This document shows, one piece after another, positions 60,185-64,000 of a DNA stretch of 64,000 nt. Source of the DNA: Lethocerus indicus. Lineage: Eukaryota; Arthropoda; Insecta; Hemiptera; Belostomatidae. The position numbers and the translations under genes were made by a program. The DNA lies in the NCBI GenBank assembly GCA_019843655.1, contig JACDQD010000004.1, positions 32,685,872 to 32,749,871 on the forward strand, written 5' to 3'. Every line of letters starts with the position of its first letter. Within the stretch, counting starts at the first letter, position 1. The notes below the pieces were generated by a model that ran no database searches, had not been told where the DNA came from, and was given only the letters and a program-made list of their open reading frames with translations.

Positions 60185-60197
60185 ACGTGTCTTAGGA

Positions 60198-60545
60198 CGA
60201 GGGGGTAAGTCTGATGGACGCGCGTAATGTCGAACAGTGGCGGAGGAAATTTTTATTCCGACGGGCACCGAACATTAGCTCGTTACGAGGTGCCGCTTCC
60301 TCCTGGATCCAATCTCTTAGGGGACGTCCCCAACATCTGAAACTGCGGCTACGTGAGACGACTCTTAATCGGGCCCCGGTCGCACTCATTTCAGCAGTAC
60401 GTGTTTTCGCAATTACGAAACTGCCGTATTACTATCGCTAGTACAATATAGGCGAGTGAAGGTTTCGCGGACCAGAACAGTGAATTGTCACTAGTATCAC
60501 TGGTGATCGCGTCTTGATGTGGCAAATACCGGTTTTTTTTTACTT
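60198..60545. other. Spacer, no gene seen
   Basis: Frames 60192..60389 (-) and 60214..60441 (+) overlap completely. The latter contains RRAPNISSLRGAASSWIQSL without a recognised motif. Confidence 0.4.
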
Positions 60546-60868
60546 TTAATTTCAGTAATAATGTACTCTTAATCTAACTCAATAGTCATCTAATATGTAA
60601 CCATGGGAAGATCCTCCCACTGGAACGGTTTTTGCCCTTTCCTTTAGGGACCCCCTCGAGTTTCTGCTTCCTCCGCGACCGAAAGGAAATAGCAAAAACC
60701 CTTCCTTCCACTGGAATTCGCTCAGACAGTCTACAAAATCCCGGAATGGGAGGGCTAAGAAAATATTATTAGCAGAAGAAAAGATGTACAAACTGAAAAA
60801 TGTAAAGCGCAGTGCGAGTGAAGGTTTTTTTTTAACTTTATTTATTGTACAATCAACTATATGCTAGT
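60546..60868. repeat. Duplicated module, copy 2 (with jockey 3' end)
   Basis: Partner of 29024..29331, same orientation. It contains the same join between the module and the inverted jockey 3' end. Confidence 0.85.
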
Positions 60869-61109
60869 TATAGGTACAATTGCGGTTTGTTTGATTAGTT
60901 TCACTCGATAAAGACGCCATCCAGTGATGGTACTTTTGACCTGTATCCGGCTTACAGAAAGTCCCTAGTCCAGTGGCGTTTAAGCCGACGTGGGGGGATA
61001 AAAGAGGAAAGGGACTGAACGAGTGGATTTGGATGTGGAGAGAGGCGGGAATGGAATTTCAGAAAGCGCGGTATGTTGAGGTCATTATGGATTGTTCGGT
61101 TAAAATACC
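60825..61109 (-). mobile_element. Jockey-like retrotransposon fragment G
   Basis: On the - strand. A T run is followed by AACTTTATTTATTGTACAAT, the inverse of copy F's 3' end. The antisense 3' untranslated part and the antisense of the VSNRTIHNDLN-like region follow. It breaks off at TTAAAATACC. Together with F it forms an inverted pair separated by about 640 bases. Confidence 0.85.
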
Positions 61110-61201
61110 GGTTAGCGGAATTTTATCCTATTTTTGGAAACCACCCGAGTGGGCTGTATTTTTTTGTAATAGACTGGGATCCATAAAATAGATCTGAAAT
61201 A

Positions 61202-61586
61202 CAGAGGGGTCCAAAAAAAATGTTTCCACTGTTTAACAGTCCATAGCTTGCAAACTAATTGACGGAGTTGTCTCATTTTTGGTGAAAGTGTAGCTTAAAG
61301 TCCAACTTAAAGATATATCACTGTGGGTGTTCGAAATGGTCACCATTAACATCCACACACAAACGATGCCGCCCAATTGCAGCACACGAACTACCGACTG
61401 CAACGTGTTCAGTTGGATATTTGTACATGAAAGTACGATGGATCCTCTAAGTTCATCCAATGTGCCAGGTTTTTGTCGATGCAGTGGACTTTAAGCTACA
61501 CTTTCACCAAAAATGAGACAACTCCGTCAATTAGTTTCCAAGTTATGGACTGTTAAACAGTGGATACATTTTTTTGGACCCCTCTG
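61202..61586 (-). mobile_element. Tc1/mariner-IS630-like element with 100-bp TIRs
   Basis: Ends CAGAGGGGTCC and GGACCCCTCTG, inverse over about 100 bases (into GTGAAAGTGTAGCTTAAAGTCC), flanked by TA (61200-61201 and 61587-61588). Between the repeats lies a short transposase ending on the - strand (next entry). The element is 385 bp and non-autonomous. Confidence 0.88.
61318..61490 (-). pseudogene. IS630/Tc1-like transposase C-terminal tail (broken)
   Basis: On the - strand, one frame gives KPGTLDELRGSIVLSCTNIQ and another then gives CAAIGRHRLCVDVNGDHFEH, PQ and a stop at 61318. The order tLdELr...i...r....C....G.HFEH* is the typical ending of transposases in many insect IS630/mariner relatives. 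One frameshift lies between the two parts, around 61385. The catalytic domain is missing. Confidence 0.8.
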
Positions 61587-61588
61587 TA

Positions 61589-62177
61589 TAATATTGGATC
61601 ATGTTTCTATGTTTTTAATTGACGCAGAATTTATTTTATACCCATTCATATTTCATTGATTGATAATATGCTGGGGCAATTCGCGATACCCCTCTATGGT
61701 CCGTCGTCGGCAATATGAAGATAATTAACAGTATTACAAGTTATACGGGTCCCGGGGACGAAATTGCATTTCCCAATTTAATTAGCGGCAGATAAGTTGG
61801 TTATCGCACGGGAAATGGTGTCGCAGGGGGGGGGGCGCGGGAAAATCCTACGGAAATTCGGTATCTTCGTGAGAAATTCGGTTTTAAAGAAATTTACCTC
61901 TCTTCATCCGTCGAAGGTTTTCGATCAATCACCACGTGTACTGTCTCTTAGTTAAGTACTGAGATGCGCGAAAACCTTTTCAGTTACAATAAATATTTTC
62001 ACTCATCAGCCCCGAGTTATAGGGACATAACTCATGCCCGAGCCCTCGGGCATTTCCCGACGGTGACGGCCGTTCGTGACGAGAATTTTAACAACGTAAA
62101 TCCTCGTATTAACCAAAGTCGGATCTCGTTCCGACAGTGGGTGAATACAAAAAATGTTACTTACAGCATATTTGGAA
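61589..62177. other. Spacer, no gene seen
   Basis: Contains a G run near 61828..61836. The + frame 61964..62194 lacks a motif. Confidence 0.45.
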
Positions 62178-62230
62178 TACATGTTTCGCGGTAGTCCTCG
62201 AAGGGTTGGAATATCGGAGATTTCGCGTTC
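62178..62230 (-). repeat. Hairpin family, tail-only fragment
   Basis: TACATGTTTCGCGG, GTCCTCGAAGGGTTGGAATA and TCGGAGATTTCGCG match the tail and the very start of the arm of copies 2, 3, 6 and 7 (TATACCTGTTTTGTGG, GCGAGGGGTTGGAATACCG). The remaining arm and loop are absent. Confidence 0.6.
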
Positions 62231-62297
62231 AGAAATACGTCAACACTCTCGACTCTATCTATAATCATTATCTTTACAATAAAATTTAGTTATTTTA

Positions 62298-62687
62298 TTG
62301 GGTTGACAACTAAGTAATTGCGGAATTCACCGACAAGTGGCGTTGTACATATTTTCAAGTACGTCAACGTCTTTGCACAGATAAGATTCTTCGATACGTT
62401 ATTTGGTCCTTTATGAAACATTCGGTATCAAAATTACATTGACCAGTTGAATTGTGCGTGTGTATCCGTCACATTTCGCTTTTTTATTTTCGCAATTGTG
62501 TTAACGGCCCGCGGGCTCATAAAAAGTTGTACGCTGTGTACGGTGATGTGAAGCCTTTAACCGAATAAAGGCCATTATTCATTCGGATCGCCATAGTTCA
62601 ACACTGGGACATTCAAAACCGTCTACGGCTTATCTGTGCAAAGATGTTGACGTACCGAATAACGCAATTACTTATTTGTCAACCCAA
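62298..62687 (+). mobile_element. Mariner deletion derivative, 390 bp
   Basis: Ends TTGGGTTGACAACTAAGTAA and TTACTTATTTGTCAACCCAA, TA on both sides (62296-62297 and 62688-62689), terminal repeats of about 90 bases. The interior on the + strand reads KLYAVYGDVKPLTE and a stop, followed by remains of the IKAII segment. It is the same gene as in 24420..24880, but in the opposite orientation and with a larger internal deletion. Confidence 0.9.
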
Positions 62688-62689
62688 TA

Positions 62690-63428
62690 GTTGAGGGAGT
62701 AATTTCAGAATCGCGACTAAACTATTCCGTTATTCCGGCTCCACCCGTTCTCGGAATGAATGTTATTCGGTTAAGGCCGGCAGGGTCGATGTGATTTTTA
62801 AATAAATCAACTCGGTCGGCGGTGGTTGGTCGGAGGGGGTTGAAGAGGAGGGAAGGGAGGGGGCGGAGAGGGCACTCGACAAAACTTTCTTCCTTCCTCT
62901 CGTTTGGGGCGATCGTTAAACGAAATTTTCAATCGCAGGATGCAAACAGGAGGTTGGAGGTAGGAGGGGTGCGCGCAACCCCCCGGCACTGAATCGGAAC
63001 GGGCCATTAGGGGGGTTGGCCGTGGGTGTGGGTGTGGGTTGAGGACGAGAGCGAGCGATATCCGGAAATTGATTGGTACTCGGATGGAGGCGGAAAGCCG
63101 GCTCAATTAATCCCGGGGTCCCTGTCCTCCGGGCTCCGGGGTCTTTTCCGACCGCAATTTCTCCCAACTCAAACCGACGCCGAGAGGGGAAAAAACAAAA
63201 TTCCGGGAATAAACCCACCCCACCCTCCCAACCCGCCACCGGTAAGGGCTCCCGACAACACCGAACGATCGGAGAAATAAATCCGGAACAGGCATAAATA
63301 GATCGATGGCTGCGATATGGAAAGTAAAACGTGAGCGGAAGAAGACGGGCTTAAATAATTAACATTAATATTAATCGGATGAGACTTGAATTGTCAAGAG
63401 TATCTGTTGAGCCCCAGCTGTTCGGGGT
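62690..63428. other. G/C-rich spacer, no gene seen
   Basis: Several overlapping frames (62807..63297, both strands) arise from G- and C-rich tracts and have no motif. Confidence 0.45.
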
Positions 63429-63455
63429 ACCGCAACGACTTAGTTGCCAGTCCAA
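63429..63455. repeat. Solo mariner right terminal repeat
   Basis: ACCGCAACGACTTAGTTGCC followed by AGTCCAA and TA matches the right end of the 949 and 24420 elements. No left end was found upstream. Confidence 0.6.
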
Positions 63456-64000
63456 TACTTTATAGTTTACAGTCTGTACGATCGAGGAAATCGGCCTAAT
63501 CCAGACATAATAACTTATGAACGACAGAATTAATATAGTTCATATTTATTTTTTCAATTTAAATTACCTTTACGATACTGGAAATATTGTTTAGCTGACC
63601 GACCGTTCCCGCGGTATATATCAGCCGTAGTGATGAATCGATTCAGAGGGACGATATGGCGATTTAAGGTCAATAGACCAGAAATGTTGGTCACTCGGTC
63701 CTGTTTTGAAACCGGTATCGCCCGCCCCCCCCCCTAAAGGTCAAGGCCTGGTCATAATAACAATTAATCGACTTTTTCCGATCGATCCGTCCAGCGGCCG
63801 GCACAGTTTGTCGCCGCCCGAGTTACTTCTTCTCATCGTCCATATTTTACGATCTGTTTTATGACTCCGAGTGAAAAAAAATCACTCCAAAACGCCCTCA
63901 AACCCCCCAACGTTGAAACGAATCCTTTGAAACTGCACTGAATAAAGTGATCGACTATACAAACATGCATACCATAACGACTTGGATGAATATGAAACAT
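63456..64000. other. Window end, no gene seen
   Basis: AT-rich, with a C run near 63724..63733. No element or open frame of note. Confidence 0.5.

Overview
This looks like nuclear DNA from an arthropod, most likely an insect, and it is mostly gene-poor and AT-rich. The evidence is eukaryotic: GT..AG introns, a poly(A) signal, no bacterial gene packing, and a dense scatter of decayed jockey-type retrotransposon ends and mariner, piggyBac and other Tc1/mariner-IS630 superfamily transposons. The order or species cannot be fixed from the sequence. No rRNA, tRNA, CRISPR array or prokaryotic operon was seen.

One gene model is well supported. It has four exons on the + strand (30864..34023) with matching splice phases, and it encodes a 193-residue protein with a hydrophobic leader. 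I do not recognise the family. Its introns carry a hairpin-repeat remnant (intron 1), a deleted mariner element (intron 3) and a module shared between introns 2 and 3. A perfect donor sequence sits a few bases after the stop codon. A second possible exon at 37963..38234 weakly resembles part of a Tctex1 dynein light chain domain.

Most other recognisable content is mobile DNA. (1) A hairpin (foldback) repeat family has long inverted arms. About a dozen full or partial copies lie between 3.6 and 62.2 kb. One end carries an extra tail of about 40 bases, and the flanking duplications are roughly 9 to 18 bp. (2) Eight short jockey-like 3' fragments occur, several starting at the same internal point, and two have clear target-site duplications. 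(3) There are mariner deletion derivatives at 949, 24420, 32645, 38802, 40040, 62298 and 63429. (4) A 652-bp piggyBac deletion derivative with TTAA duplications lies at 25500..26151. (5) A 385-bp Tc1/mariner-IS630-like element with inverted repeats of about 100 bp lies at 61202..61586. (6) The first codons of a transposase with a DUF4817-like N-terminus lie at 42539.

By region: 0 to 12 kb is intergenic with the first hairpin copies. 12.9 to 20.4 kb has jockey fragments and a tandemly repeated unit, one copy of which is split by a hairpin element. 24 to 26 kb has the mariner and piggyBac derivatives. 28 to 30 kb has jockey pieces and a duplicated module. 30.8 to 34.1 kb is the gene. 34 to 44 kb is sparse. 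44 to 51 kb has hairpin and jockey copies. 52.6 to 53.6 kb has a spaced direct repeat. 57 to 63.5 kb is a dense nest of hairpin, jockey, Tc1-like and mariner elements. The genes do not form a pathway. The main biological interest is the hairpin family, the recurrent jockey breakpoint, and the orphan secreted-protein gene.
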